A stretch of DNA of 64,000 bases from Guyanagaster necrorhizus (GCF_019112545.1 NW_025064890.1:364283-428282); one strand, 5' to 3'; shown: positions 1 to 12,300, numbered from the stretch's first letter. Notes: generated by a model from the sequence alone, not told the origin. Program-made: numbers and translations.

Positions 1-489
1 CCAAACGGCGTGGCCAACATTTCCGGCTTGTTTGATGACGCCTGCAGGGCAGAGTAAGTAAGATGGTGACGAGAAGTGGCGGCGGGTTTACCTTGGGCAG
101 CACAAAAGTCCGTCTGATAGACATTGTTGAATGATAACCATCTGGCGTTCATGACGGTACCGGATGATTGAAAGACATTGGAGATGAGAAGGGATACAAA
201 GTAGCCGAGGATGTGGGTCCCTTTGTATCCTTTGGATCTGGGCATAACAATCTGAGCCATTATAAGACTCTGTGTGCAATAGAACGATGGTATAGCGCAC
301 TATGAGTGCGAACACGGCCGCGAGCAAGGAAATTGCTCCTGATACGGATATCCACTACATCCCGTACAATAAATCTCAAAGTCAAATCATTTAAATAAAA
401 CAGGTACTCACTAGAACGCCGTTGAATTCATATATGTCGTACGTGTGCACAGATTCGAGACGAGTTGGGTTGATCTCAATAGCAGGCAT
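1..489 (-). CDS. Seven-transmembrane GPCR, CAR/Git3-like, 5' part only
   Basis: This is the N-terminal part of a fungal G-protein-coupled receptor; the gene runs off the left edge of the window. I start at the ATG read from 489 (protein begins MPAIEINPTRLESVH). The first intron opens with GTGAGT after about 412, and the next exon begins near 354 with a hydrophobic helix (ISLLAAVFALIV). A second helix reads YFVSLLISNVFQSSGTVMN. It is followed by the family-typical stretch DFCAAQ, an intron, and GVIKQAGNVGHAVW at the edge. This pattern (helix, ARW, then CxAQG-x-KQ-x-x-x-x-G-x-A-W) is typical of the basidiomycete cAMP-receptor/glucose-receptor-like GPCRs. Such proteins sit in the plasma membrane and couple to heterotrimeric G proteins. 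The ligand cannot be inferred. Confidence 0.7.
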
Positions 490-1824
490 ATGATATTGTT
501 CACCACACCAGGTGGGACGTCGATCCTAATTGAGGGGAGCGGAATGGTTGCACAAGAAATTCCAAAGCAGAAGAGTTGGATTGTATAGGATGCTTTATCT
601 GTTTAGCCTGCGTATCTTTGTTATGGTAATTGAGGGTAGCAGGGGCAAATCACGAGTGTTCACGACGAGTACTGCCCGAGCTATATTCAATGCCTTGCTG
701 TCAGTCTTCGTATATACGCTAAATGTACCGCGAGCCAGTCCATAATATAGTTTGCACTGGTGAAAAGCCTAGAGTGTAGGTTCAAATTTCGAGTCGGGAA
801 TCCGAAACGGAGTTGATGAAAATGGCGGTGTTGACGTATGTTTGATTTAGACAACTTTAGCTAGTCACCCAGTCTGGCAGGGTCCGTTGCGACGCTACTT
901 AGTACCTTGACCTGAGTGCGGTGGGGGTTATTTTTTATGGGTAAGTGGCATTCATACCAGTACCCTTCCACCCAACATGATGCCAACTCACACATCCCTA
1001 TGGAGAGATTGAACAATCCCCATGATACCCCAGACTTTTCGACTCATTCTGGTATATTTCTCTATGAAGGAACCGCTTGAGCCGGGGGTCAAGAACGGAG
1101 ATCTGATTGTCATTTTGTGACCTGGCGCCGAATCATCCTTTACTCATTGTTTTTTTTTTTTTGGTAGACCCGAAAATGCATCTTTTTTCTTCACAAGGAC
1201 TGTGGGCCTCAAGAATCTTCCAAACATTAGTGTCAAGCTTCGAGTTCAAGCTCGTCAAAGATACCTTTCGACCACTACCTTCTTAGCCAGGAATTGTCCA
1301 CAAAGTCTTCTGAACCGTGACCTGTCGAATTTTGCTTGACGTCAAAACGCCGTGCGGGCCGGTATTTATCTGAGGTTATCTTTGAAATTCAAAGGCTATC
1401 GCGATATTCTTTCACCAACGGAGTCCCAAGAGTCTCCCTTCAATTCGTTTCATAGGAGGGGCATGCCAAGAAACCCCATACGAATGCCCCGAAGGTGCCC
1501 TCTTCATCTTATCTTCAATGGACATATTGACTTCACGGTTACCACAGAAGTGCGATAATCATGTCACCGCTAATACGGGCGTCCTGACAAGCACTCAGCA
1601 GGTCAGTCTCTGACATTGCTATTCTCAAATGCTTCTCTGACCTCTGGAAGATGTGGGCTGACTTTGACGACATGCCTTTCCCGCCAAGTAAAACCCTTTC
1701 ACGCCTTTTTCTTTGAGCCAAGACTGATCTCGTGGAACAGCACCGGTAACCGAAGAATATGCAGAAAACGGAAAGAGGAAGTCGAGTGATACGATTGATC
1801 TATCCTCGTCCGGAACGCTAGTGG
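490..1824. other. Intergenic or decayed stretch with no assignable gene
   Basis: No convincing gene was found. The short open frames at 530-745 and 1352-1558 have no recognisable family. A stretch near 1170-1320 reads VGLKNLPNISVKLRVQAR on the plus strand. It could be an N-terminal remnant of the RNA-dependent RNA polymerase that follows, but it is too short and interrupted to assign. Confidence 0.4.
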
Positions 1825-4800
1825 ATGGTCAAAGACCAGCGAAGATGCTGCGAATTGATAAAAGTGCACAGGATGATCAGTTGTGGATCGTGGTCAGTAT
1901 TTTTTCTTTCTTATACTGTTTCATCTAACATTCTTCTCGCCCAGGCGCATCACCCCTCCCTTGTCAACGGGTTCAACGGGTTCAAAATAGCTGTTGGCGT
2001 TCGAATGGGGCTTGCAAGGTTGAAGACGTTGGGTGAATTGACAGAGGAGAAAATATGGCAGAAAAAGGATTGTCTCCAGCGCCTGAGAGGATCCAACCAG
2101 CAGACTACGCCGAACACTCGGGCAATGTTCCTTCCCGACACAGAGTCAGATGACGATGGTCGACCCGTACGTTTTCTCAATATTTCTGTGCTACATCCAC
2201 CCATGTAACGCATTGTAGCCGCCTTTGGCGGAGCTTGACCTCGAGGCTGGCCGTCTTTCTGAAGACCAATATGCCGGTCTAGGGAACTGAATAATGACCA
2301 GGCCGGTACAGAGGGAAGGTCACGTTCCGGGCTCGATATAGTTGGGACTCAAAGAAAATCATCATTGAGAGACCCATTTTGGAAGTGTTTAACTCCTTGA
2401 AGCGTCGTTTCGGTTCATGGTGCTTCCTTCGCGTGGCGACCGAAGACCAATGTGGCCCCGAAGTCGTCGATTTGTTCAAGAGACCACTAGTAATTTGGGA
2501 TGCCGTATTTAGGGCACTGCATGCTTCTGAGGGCCATGTTACCATGGTGTGGATCAATGAAGCATTCGTCGCGGGGAAATTGAGAAGCCCTTGCGGAGCC
2601 TTAAATCATTCGGTGTCGGTTATTCATCAACTTAATCCTCTGCAAGAGAATAAGAATCGGGCAAGTATGTTTGTTTCATTCTTACTCGATGCTCATCGTA
2701 GTGCAGTTCCCAGGGAAATGAGCGTCGCGTATAGCACTCTATCTCTCAGTTTCTGTGCCCGGTCCACGTCTTGGGGAAGAAGACATGCATGAGCAGGATG
2801 ATCATTGTAAGCGCATAGTCCAATAGATCATCGGGTTCTGAATATCCGATTTGCCAGTTTCCGCCAAAAATTCAAACATGACGGACGGCTGTGGCATATC
2901 CAATCTTCCTCTCCATCAAATTTTTTCAAGGCACAACAATAGAATACCTACTGCTGTTCAGTTTCGTTTGAGAGGAGCAAAGGTGAATCACACGTCCGCT
3001 GGTCCTTAGCCGCACCTATCTGACGCTCCTCAATTCCAGGGAATGGTCCTACTTGCGCGAAGCAAGGAGTGGTTGGGCAAGCCTAAGTGTTCTGGACCTT
3101 CACCCACCGAGGAGCGACCAGAAGTATGGTTTCGGCGTCCATCTCAAATCAAGATCAATTACCCCAAGACTGAACCGCTTGATTCTCTTCACTTGACCAT
3201 GGCCATTCTCTATATTTCATCGACACAGTCCCCTGCTAGACTCTGCAGAGATCATCATCAATCTGGAACACAACGGCATGCCTGCGGTCGTCTTTGAGCA
3301 ACTTGGACGGAACTGTATCCATGCTTGACGTCTCCGTTGTGGTATACCTCAATGACATCCTCGAGCAAATTGTCCAGGAATTTGCTACGTGCACGACGCC
3401 TGAACAAGCCTGTAGGCTTTGGGCATCTGTCGAGGATGTAGAGGGTATATATTCAGCTAGGCAGATGCGTATTGCGGAGCATCACAAACGGCCTCTGAGA
3501 AGGAAGAAAGACGACGAGGATGATCATGATGCTGGGGCATGGTTCCCTGATCCTCATTCCGGATGCCCAACTCCCTTAGGCGAAACAGCGATGGAACTCT
3601 TGGATCTGGCTTTCTACCCGACCAATGCAACTTCCCCAGATAGAAGTTGTGGCGTGTAGCCAAGGCTGAAATGCACGCCGTTTCTTCGCAGTTCAACTTT
3701 GACCTGGAACAGAGTTGTTCTGGACTAGTTATAGTTGGTGCGTTCCGTCAACGTACATCTTATGTTTGTTTGTATCTGATAATGATCCTGAAGACCCACA
3801 TGGCGTCCCCAAGGAGAACGGAATACAGATTAAAAGCTCGCGACACGACTTCAAAGATGATGGTTTAGAAACCGACACTGTGCTTGGAGAAGTGGTGGTT
3901 AGTGTTAATACTCTTAATTATTGGATGGCTAGATGTTATACTCTACAGATTGCCCGTAAGCCATGCAAAATTCCTACTGATAGTCGAAAGGTGGACTCGT
4001 TCTGTTTCTGGTTGCACTCGTTGATCAAACAGAACAGGTTATGGCAGTGGTGCACCCAATGTTGGCTGATATAGTCGACGTCATCGTCGGCGCCATTTAA
4101 GGAGCTACTGCTTTATTACAATATCTTGCAGGAGGTTAGTTGGTATTGTGTTTGTAAAATGGCTTCCACTCATTTCATCTGATGTATGTAGGTGATTATG
4201 ATGGCGATCGAATGTTGGTCATCTGGGCGCGAGCTCTCGTGGATACCTTTCGAAACGCTCATGAGGATTGCATGGAACTGCCCCCTGGATTTGAAGATCT
4301 TTTCGAAAGGGACACGAAAAACTGTTGATGAATTTTGTCGAGAAATGGCTTCTGCACCATCTCATGCCAAAGCCAAAGAGTTGTAGAACCGTCTCCTTGC
4401 CCCATTGAGCTGTCCTTCAGTAGTGGGAAAAATGTCGACTCACCATGACGACTATGTGTATACGAGGTGATACAGTCATCCAGACACGCTCTGCACAGGA
4501 CAAGCGTGAGTCACATGTACATCGTAATCACCTTGATCCCTATTACTGACATCGAATGCAAAATAGATTTGCCAGAATAATGGATTCTGCAAAGACTGGG
4601 TATCGATTGAAGCCGGGTTCTTGCCTCCAAGCCATGTCCCAGGAGAGGCAAACGCCTCGGTGGAGGGCAGTCCAAAAGAGCGCCAAACTACCCAAGATGT
4701 CGAGTAGCAGTTCTGAAAATGTGGTCGGGAACCAGGGCAACCCGCCACATCGCAGAAGACTGGTAGATGAGTCTCATATCGTCGGGAAATACGCCATGAG

Positions 4801-5662
4801 AGACATAATTATAGCCATGCAAGAAAACATTGTGGACTGGGCGAAGGTTCTGGCTCGCATGTTGCCCCAGTACGCCGCTCTACCCAGTGATCTTTCCGAG
4901 CCGTGGAATGATGCATGGTCATTGGACAAGTATCAGGGCAGTCTTGGATCATCCAAAGACGTGGACGATACGCACGTAAAGTGGCTGAAGGTCAGAAAAA
5001 ACAAACCAGAATTCAGGCAACTTCTTTACCATTCCAACGTATTTCCATCGATTGGTGACCTGCGGCATATCACGGATAAATCGCAGCTCGCTCTTCTTCG
5101 TGCTTCCTATGCCTGTGTCAAGGACGGCTCTGACGGCCACCGTTTCGCTTTTCAAATTGTTCCCCCCCCCATCCTTTCCGACAAGTTTGTTATGGACTGC
5201 ATATTGGACGCTCTCGAAGTTGCATTTAAAAAGGGCATGAGAGCTTGGAGCACCTAGCGCGCAACGACGACGAGGCATACATTCCTGACATGGATCTTCC
5301 CGGGACGTGGCAGACCTTGACAAACGTCAAGGAGCATCGGAAAGATTTGGAGATCATCAAAAAGCATGTTGAGGACGTGTATGTACAATGAAAAGACCAA
5401 GCAACGACGCTTAGCTTGTTCTAAGGCCTTCAATTCACTCCCGACGTTTGTGGACATGCATTTGCTCAAAGACGATGCACTGATTTCCCGCTTGCGAGCG
5501 TCCTATCCCTACGTTAGCTATCGCGGAGCCGGCAGAGACCATCGCTTTTCGTTCGAAATCGCTTTCAGGGGACTCTGTCGCATGAAGGCCACTGCCAGTG
5601 GTCAGGATAAGACTACGACACGAGTGTTTTACGATCGTATGAAGCTGGAAGTTTTGACATGA
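1825..5662 (+). pseudogene. RNA-dependent RNA polymerase (QDE-1/RDR type), decayed
   Basis: Cellular RdRPs copy aberrant RNA into double-stranded RNA for quelling and RNAi. Recognisable blocks occur in the right order: RRFGSWCFLRV (~2390), RPLVIWDAVFRALHASEG (~2485), INLEHNGMPAVVFEQL (~3257), DPHGVPKENG (~3800), ARKPCKIPTDSRKV (~3953), MAVVHPMLADIVDVIV (~4039), and the catalytic DxDGD motif as DYDGD at 4194-4208. FARIMDSAKTGYRLKPG (~4568) and the C-terminal RASYPYV...HRFSFEIAF (~5500) follow. Several GT-AG introns still splice cleanly (for example 3735-3799). The frame is broken, however, by TAA at 4098-4100, one extra base in the A-run 4317-4321, TAG at 4384-4386, TGA at 5389-5391, and frameshifts near 3245, 5240 and 5450. 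The 5' end is uncertain. I call it a pseudogene with intact motifs. Confidence 0.85.
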
Positions 5663-5780
5663 ACTTCTTTCTTGTATACCCCCCTTCAACTTATATCCTC
5701 GGTTCCCATGTAACGTTTGCACGCACATTAAACTGTATCATATTTGTACCCCACAATGTACACTGTTACATGATTCAAAA

Positions 5781-8512
5781 TTATATTACAACACTATCAT
5801 CCTCTGCGGGCTCCTGGACGGACAAAAGGGCATCAAGTTCTTTCAGCCGTTTCTCCCATTCATCAACTTCCTTCAATTTGTTCTCTAAGGTGATTATCTC
5901 TCTGTCAATACCCACACGCTCCTCCGCCGTACCCACGCGCGTCAAAGACCAACTACCTGTTCCATCACCGTGCAATGTCAGCAATCGCGTATGATATTTC
6001 GACAGTGATGGACTAAATGATTCATTAACATCAGGTTGCTAACCTGGAGTACGACACGTACCGTAAGGAGATGGTGATCAAAGTGATACCTTGCGCCTTG
6101 AGATGTTCGTACATACGTCCTTCAACGTCACTAGACACGGCGCTAGTACATTCTACACCAACATCAGGATCATTCGCCACAGTACATAGAGTACATACCA
6201 TCCAAAATCGCGAACTCGGGCTGATGATAGAAGACGCGAGCTAGACTCATCTACGAAAGTTGTCAGCATCAGCCAAACTATGCATACATAAAATGTCACC
6301 GACCCTTTGTTTCTCACCCCCGCTCAATACATCCCTCCACTCTTTCCTCGTCGTCCATCCACCCTCTCTTTCCGGCAAATACGCAAGATACACCATCTCC
6401 AAGATATTCCTCAGATCCTTCTCGGTCTTCCCTGACTCTAAAAATTCCGCATACGAGTGTGGGTAAATCATCTGGTCAAGAAGACTCCCTGTAACCATAT
6501 ACGCTCGTTGAGGTACCACAAACACGCCCGGGCGGCCTCCACTGTTCTTGGGACGCTTAATCTGGGTATCGTTTGTACCTTGCGGCGCCCACAAACCAGC
6601 TAGGACGCGTGCGACGGCGGTCTTTCCAACGCCATTACTCCCAGTAATCATGAGATGCTCCCCTTCCCGTAAGATCAAAGACAGATCTTTAACGAGTGGT
6701 GGAGTCTCCTTTTCCTTCTCCGGCGAGTCAAGAATCGCCTTGTTGGTCAACGGAATTCCAACATCAACATGAGAAAGTTCAATGGTGTTATCTAGTTCAC
6801 TGGCTGCGGCAGGCAGGGGCGGCAGGTTATGTAGCGTTGAAAAAAGAGTGTAAAGTCGCGTCGTAAGACCTGCTAACTCTAACAAGTCTTTGTATGCGTA
6901 CATCAGTCTGCCTCCGGCGTCAGCTAGGGAAACGAGAAGACGTCGGTTGGAAATATAGCCTGTGATGGTATAATGAGACCTTGAGACACCAATTGGAATC
7001 CAAGTTGGCCTACTTTCTGTTCGATTCGCTACTGCATTTCCTTCCTCCACAGAGTTGGGTCTCTCATGTTGAGCGTGTCGCCGTCGTCGCGTGTACAGAA
7101 GAGGCACCGCGATGAGCACATATCCTGCCGCTGACCACAGGTACTTTATGACAAAGTCTTCCGTCCATTCATAAGCTATGCGGATCTACAGAAAAGGGAT
7201 TAGAGGTAACTTCTGAAAGAAGGTCTTGTGCCCACTTTGTAAATCGAATTAACATGCTTAATTAATCGCATGTACGCAGCCGTAAGGATGTTCCTTTCAC
7301 GAGCCCCACCGTCATAGAATCTATCGAGGCAAGTCAGGGCCAAGATGCCAAAGAAGCAAACCGTGAGACTGACGCGATTTCTTCACTTTCCCGCTCGACT
7401 CTTCCCATCCCCGCTCGATACTCGCCTTCGAGCCGGGCTTCGACAGCAGCGAGTTTTCCAAACGCTGGTGTCACAGCACGGAGGATTGCCACAGTTGCGT
7501 AATAGTTGCAAAATAACAATACCGTACCCCGAGCACCTAGGGATCGGGAAAGTTGACTTGTGAATAGGACAAGGTCGAGCGACGGTTTGAGGACATTTCC
7601 GTATAACACCGACAGAGCCTCTGCCCAAGACTCGACATCAGCAGTGATGTACTGATCGACACCTTCAAGGCCAGATCGGTAGAACCGTAGGTCCGGATAC
7701 GAGGAGAGGTAGAGGTCGCTGGTGTAGTGTGTCAACCGCGACCGCAGTCTGAGTGAGAGTTTTGATTGAAGATGCCGGATCTGTTCAGATGAGAAACATG
7801 GGTTGGAAAAGGGAGAGAAACGTCACCATGGAGTTTGTATATGTGCTAGGTATTGCAAGCAGGAACCACAAGACTAGTCCTCTGAGAAAGCCTTTAGCAT
7901 CCGCCCGAACCTTAATATAACGATAAGGGATGAAACTACTATTTTCAATATAGCACGTACTAGATCCCTGACAATGATCCCATCGAGCCTTGCAACAGCG
8001 ATGCTCAGGACCGTTCGCGAGACTAAGAAGAAGGAGTGCAAGGCGACGATGAAAGCCTCCTTTGACCGGAGGGACGGAATAGCTATTCGAAACAAAATTG
8101 CGCGTAGCTGACGGAAGAAGGTCAAGTCGATATTCGGTTTTGCTGAGGGCGGTAGAAGAGGAAAGTAAGGCGCATCGGATGTGAACTTTGATTTAGGTGT
8201 CGGTTTTACATTGACCTGAACAAGAATTAGTTTCTACGTGGAATCGTACAAGACCTGGCTTACCCTAGACACCTGGTCACGATACGGAACGAGTAGGGTC
8301 TTGCTGCCGTCGTCCTCATTGAGATATACCTCTTGGAGAACACGCAAGAGTTCTTCCTGGGACAAGTGCTCCCTGTTGACGACGACGCGGAGTTTCGCCA
8401 GAGCTTCCTTGGGGATTTCGGTCAACCTGGACCGAAGTAGGAGGACGACAGCGAGCACGAGAATCGACGTTCGTTGAGATGGCCATCGTACAGGCTTGGA
8501 GAAGATGGCCAT
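5781..8512 (-). CDS. PXA: Peroxisomal ABCD-family half-transporter (fatty acyl-CoA importer)
   Basis: ABCD half-transporters dimerise in the peroxisomal membrane and import long-chain acyl-CoA for beta-oxidation. Start at 8512 (MAIFSKPVRWPSQ) with a first hydrophobic helix. The transmembrane domain contains the family signature LRSKEAFIVALHSFFLV...SIAVARLDG (~8060-7960) and DLYLS...QYITADVESWAEAL. The nucleotide-binding domain has Walker A GSNGVGKTAV (~6650), a Q-loop region FVVPQRAYMVTGSLLDQ, the ABC signature LSGGEKQRVG (~6300), Walker B AILD followed across an intron by ECTSAVSSDVEG (~6160), and TISLRPSLSKYHTRLL in place of the usual H-loop sequence. The C-terminus is a charged helix ending EPAEDDSVVI. 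There are at least seven introns. The sequence does not separate the PXA1 and PXA2 paralogues with certainty. Next to the H-loop it reads SLRPS rather than the common SHRPS, so the switch histidine seems absent, a point to verify. Confidence 0.88.
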
Positions 8513-8708
8513 GCTCCGGTGGAGGCCACCAACAATGATGGTAAGAAACAAGAAAGGACAAGGTCGGGCTGGGGTAAGCAGGTCAAGGCATCAATTGGGC
8601 CAAACACTACTGTGGGGTTGTCGTATCAATACTACACTGACATGTGAAAAATCTCGATATGTCATCAATAAGATTAGATTAGATCAGATCGGATTAGATC
8701 AATTCTCT

Positions 8709-9473
8709 TCAAACTGTCTCCGACCCTACAAAACTCCAATGCTGAGTATACGTCCCATCCGTAGGCATCAGTTTGACCGTCACGGTGTTCGGAGAAGCCT
8801 GAGTTTCATCAGCTCAGTCGACAATGCAGCATCGAATTTACTTACACCGTATGCAGAGGCCACAGTCCAGAGCAGGTCGGTGTCGGGATACTTGATCTGC
8901 AAAAGAACATGTAAGAGCAAAAGCAGATGTAGAAGAGGGGACTTACAGCATAGTATCCATCCCCAACGGATTCGATTGTGAACGCGGTGGCATACTCAGA
9001 GTTATCAGTGATGACAGGCGATTCCTTAGTTTCCCCTCAGCTGATTAGAGCATCATATAAATGGGTTACCACCCACCTCGCAGTTTTCAGTAGACGCTGA
9101 TCCAGAGAAGCTCGAGTTGCCAAAAGTGTAACCAGAACCACTCTGTGCAACTTGCCACTATGAAAAGAATAACGTTCAGGCGATAGTACCTCACTGGAAG
9201 CGCGCAACTCACAGCCGTGGCCGGTGGAGACGTAGTGTTGGTGGGAACAGTCGATGCATACAACGTCTGGTACATGCGATCTGATTTTAGCGAACCTCCG
9301 GTCACATTGCGATTGAAGATCTGATACAGTCCCGGCGTGATCTAACCATGACAACGCGATCAGCTTTCTTTCCCTTTCGCTGGTAGAATTTCTACACGTA
9401 CGTCCGAGTCAGCAGCATGAACACAAGTAACGGCAACAGCAGCAGCGAGCACAGAGAGGAAGAACATCACCAT
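8709..9473 (-). CDS. Small secreted ricin-B/CBM13-like beta-trefoil protein
   Basis: A six-exon gene of roughly 160 codons. The start at 9473 opens with a clean signal peptide (MVMFFLSVLAAAVAVTCVHA, cleavage near the final A). The mature protein begins with ITPGLYQIFNRNVTGG, continues with YTFGNSSFSGSASTENCE and a module reading YATAFTIESVGDGYY, then YPDTDLLWTV, and ends TYTQHWSFVGSETV. A GLYxIxN opening, repeated GxxYxI units and a QxWxF ending are typical of small fungal proteins with a carbohydrate-binding beta-trefoil (ricin-B lectin) fold. The QHW near the end resembles the QxW motif. It is therefore likely an extracellular carbohydrate-binding protein. No enzymatic domain is attached. 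The fold call is by pattern only. Confidence 0.55.
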
Positions 9474-10972
9474 GGCCGTTGGTAAAGGAAACTGGCAGTC
9501 ACACCCGTACTTATATTATAGGCTTCTATTTTTTTCGGATGTAGAACGGATGGCCGCAGTGGCGTACAGCGTACAAGAGCATAAGATCGCCGTTGATGAC
9601 TGTTTGATGAGTGCAACCGTAACCGATCAATTAGTTACATGTATCGACAAAACAAAATAAACAAATATATCTGGAATGGACGCTTTAGGCTTGACGAAAC
9701 GAATTCTGGATGAACCACATGCATATCTCGTATGAAAAATAGACTCGTAAGATCGCAGTTAAGTCGCGTCTGAAATGTTGCAGGTGAGCCAAGCGAATAC
9801 GCGCCAACGTGATATCCATACAAGGCATAAAATACGTCGCCGCCCGTCTGGGATTGGTCTGAAATATATCATCTTGGCACCCTTCGTCAGTTTGCAGGGT
9901 CCAGGATCGAAAATTCATAACGAATACGTACCTAATAATCAATTAACTTACGTATGAACATTAACAAGGATAGCATGGAAGAAAGAGGAACGAACGCAAA
10001 CTGAACGCCAAAATGACGGTCGCCAGGCAAATCAGAACAGGCCGAGACCATCAGTTAGTCAATGGGTGTCCGACAGCCGTCAGAATCATAGGAAAACGAC
10101 TTCAACTGCCAGTGTGCCCAAGATATCTCCGATAGTTGCACCTGAAATCATTTTCGGCTTCGAGAGTCGGAGCAACGTTCCTAGACACTCGTTCGAACAA
10201 GTCCAATGGTACATCCATTCCATAGTACACGCTAAGATTCACAGTGCGATTGCTGCGCCGTGTCGATCCAAACTGCTCTGCCGGCGTACACAAGTATTGA
10301 CATAAGCTTAACAGACCGGTAGGATGCCCCCGTTCACACCCACATCGTCGTAATAACCATGAGTATACTCCATCGTTCTTCTGATGAAAAGAAAATCTAA
10401 TCATGACGCGCTTTGTGTTGGCCAAATCCGCAACTTCAGATCGGGCATAAGGCCCAGCGAGCAGTCGCATCGTCATATCAACTATCCGGCAATCAGTAAC
10501 TAGCGGAGAGCGAGCTTGAACGACGACCGAACCGACATAGGTCCCGCCATAGCGGCCATACATCCACACCCAGAAAGTGTTGAAACAAGTGAACGTTGGA
10601 CTAGAACATGTCACGGAGAGACATGTGTCTCGACCTTTCATCTGCTTGGCCCGTATCCTGTCAGTGGAAGCCTTCGAAAGGGGAGATAAGAGGTCTTCAT
10701 CTTGTTTGAAGCTTACGCAGTCACTGCGCATGGCGTTGTCGACGTGCCAGATGACTCCAAACTAATGGAAGCCAACTTTAAGAGGAAAGCGTAAACTTCA
10801 GCTTGAAGAGGGAATGATTCAAGTAATAACAATCAGCCACATTGATTCATGATGATTGTCCGCACAGAACTAGCTTGAGTATGTAAAGTATCCTGTCCAG
10901 TGCCCCAGGGACCTACAATTGAAGTCTCTGCTGTGTGAGTTACATACACCTCACCGATCATCTTTACCTTCC
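9474..10972. other. Stretch without an assignable gene
   Basis: A 209-codon open frame on the minus strand (10102-10731) contains GGTYVGSVVVQARSPL and looks faintly like a small secreted protein, but it lacks a signal peptide and a clean exon structure. Other frames are short. Nothing here can be assigned. Confidence 0.3.
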
Positions 10973-11781
10973 TTACCCGCTCTCTCTTCCTCGACCACTG
11001 ATTCTTCGGTCATGCGGCGGATAGATGTGCCTCAAGAGGAACTTCAAAAGGCCGCCCGCATAGGCATTCTCCTTTGGAAAGATCTTGTCAAAGGCATGAC
11101 TATACCTGGCCAACGCACTCTCTGTGAAGAAGACAGGAGGCGGTATGGTAGTTGCCGGGTAATCGACCAAGTCGCATATGTTCACATGAACTCTTCTTAT
11201 CACCTATGTGCCTGGCTTGAGATTAAGACAGCGCAGAGAGAGATTGCCAAAAACGTACCGCTCTGCATGCTTCAATATTGTTCGGTATGTTCCCACCACC
11301 CACCAACCCACAGAGTCTCTGCCACGCATGAAGGTCCTTGACGTCAGCACCATATATATCGTTGAATTGCTGGGCGATAGCATCATGGAGGTCATCAATT
11401 GCCCTGCGCCTCTCGGATTTACCCCAGCCAAATTGTTTGGACATTTCCCGAAACTGAAGTATTGTCTCTCTTCTCTGGTCATATGGATACTCCGGGAACC
11501 GTGCGAAGAACACTTCGATGGGTGTTGGTGGCCGTGTGCTGACAGTGTTCTGGACTGCAGCGTTAAGCGTTCCAATACCCAAATAAAACCTGCGTGTCAA
11601 CTCTATGAACTGGGCCAGCAGGATGTATCTGCAGGAGGCTGCCAGGTATTGGGTCAAGATATTTTCCATGGGCATTGGCGTTATTGACGGGGCACCACTT
11701 TGTCTTCTGTTTCCCTAGAAGAAGTTGCATCAAGCCAAATAATAGTAATTGAAGTAATGGAAAACAGACCCTCGACGGCAT
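10973..11781 (-). CDS. Uncharacterised fungal tandem-family protein, copy A
   Basis: First of three tandem paralogues. A tiny first exon encodes MPSR, followed by an intron starting GTCTGT. The second exon runs GNRRQSGAPSITP... into the conserved core TPIEVFFARFPEYPYD, AIAQQFNDIYG and DLHAWQRLC, ending NNIEACRA. A GTACGT intron follows, then VHVNICDLVDYPAT, KIFPKENAYAGGLLKFLLRHI and a short basic tail. I recognise this core, from a FF..YP.F.YD block to HVN..DLVD and AYAGGLLKFLLR, as a family widespread in Agaricomycete genomes and annotated only as hypothetical. No catalytic motif, signal peptide or membrane helix is visible. Copy A has about 60 extra residues before the core that copies B and C lack. 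Confidence 0.7.
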
Positions 11782-12300
11782 GGTGGTAGAGAAGGTAGAA
11801 CGGAGACGTCGGCTGACCTTCTTCACCTTTCCTTGGCCCGCGTGGCCGAAGATTCCCAAGCCCTTTCTGTGTCAGATAAACTGTGGTTCAAGATGGTTTA
11901 TTCACCGTACACTGAATGCAGTCAGTAGTCGTAAAGCAGAGTCAGGCAGAGAGTACAGTCGTAAATGGTGCAACAAAGGAAACCAAAGAATTCCAATATA
12001 CTCGAAAGAACATCAGAGTCGAGTAACATAAGTACCCGTGTCACAGTAGCTGAGCAACTTCAAACTTGTACCCGGCGGGCTGCGCGGCTTCCCACGTGCA
12101 AGCGCCATATCGGGCACTCACCTTCTAGTCACCCCCGGCAGAGTCCAGTCATCTTTTCAAAACCCTAGTATTCGAAAAGTTTACACATGTACATTAAGTT
12201 TTGGCATCCAGAAAACTATCCGTGCGGTAGCAGGTTTGTACATCAAGAAAATCTTACTTCTTCGACACTTCACAAAAATTTTTGCAACTTCGACTAGCCA
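11782..12300. other. Spacer between tandem copies A and B
   Basis: Upstream region of copy A. Its first ~60 bases resemble the corresponding sequence upstream of copy B, consistent with duplication that included the promoter. No separate gene is seen. Confidence 0.4.

Noticed and set aside
760..820. Sequence ggttcaaatttcgag considered as a tRNA B box
   Set aside because: The downstream bases do not fit GGTTCRANNCC and there is no A box at the right distance.
4098..4100. TAA in the RdRP considered as lying within an intron
   Set aside because: The only available GT-AG pairs would give a 16-base intron or remove the GG before DYDGD, so the stop is treated as real.
8650..8705. Repeated gattagatcagat sequence considered as a regulatory array
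   Set aside because: It is a short simple-sequence tract just downstream of a stop codon and has no partner elsewhere.
10102..10731. Long 209-codon minus-strand frame that vaguely recalls expansin or cerato-platanin proteins
   Set aside because: It lacks the conserved Cys pattern, a signal peptide and any joining exon. Similarity is limited to one stretch around GGTYVGSVVVQ.
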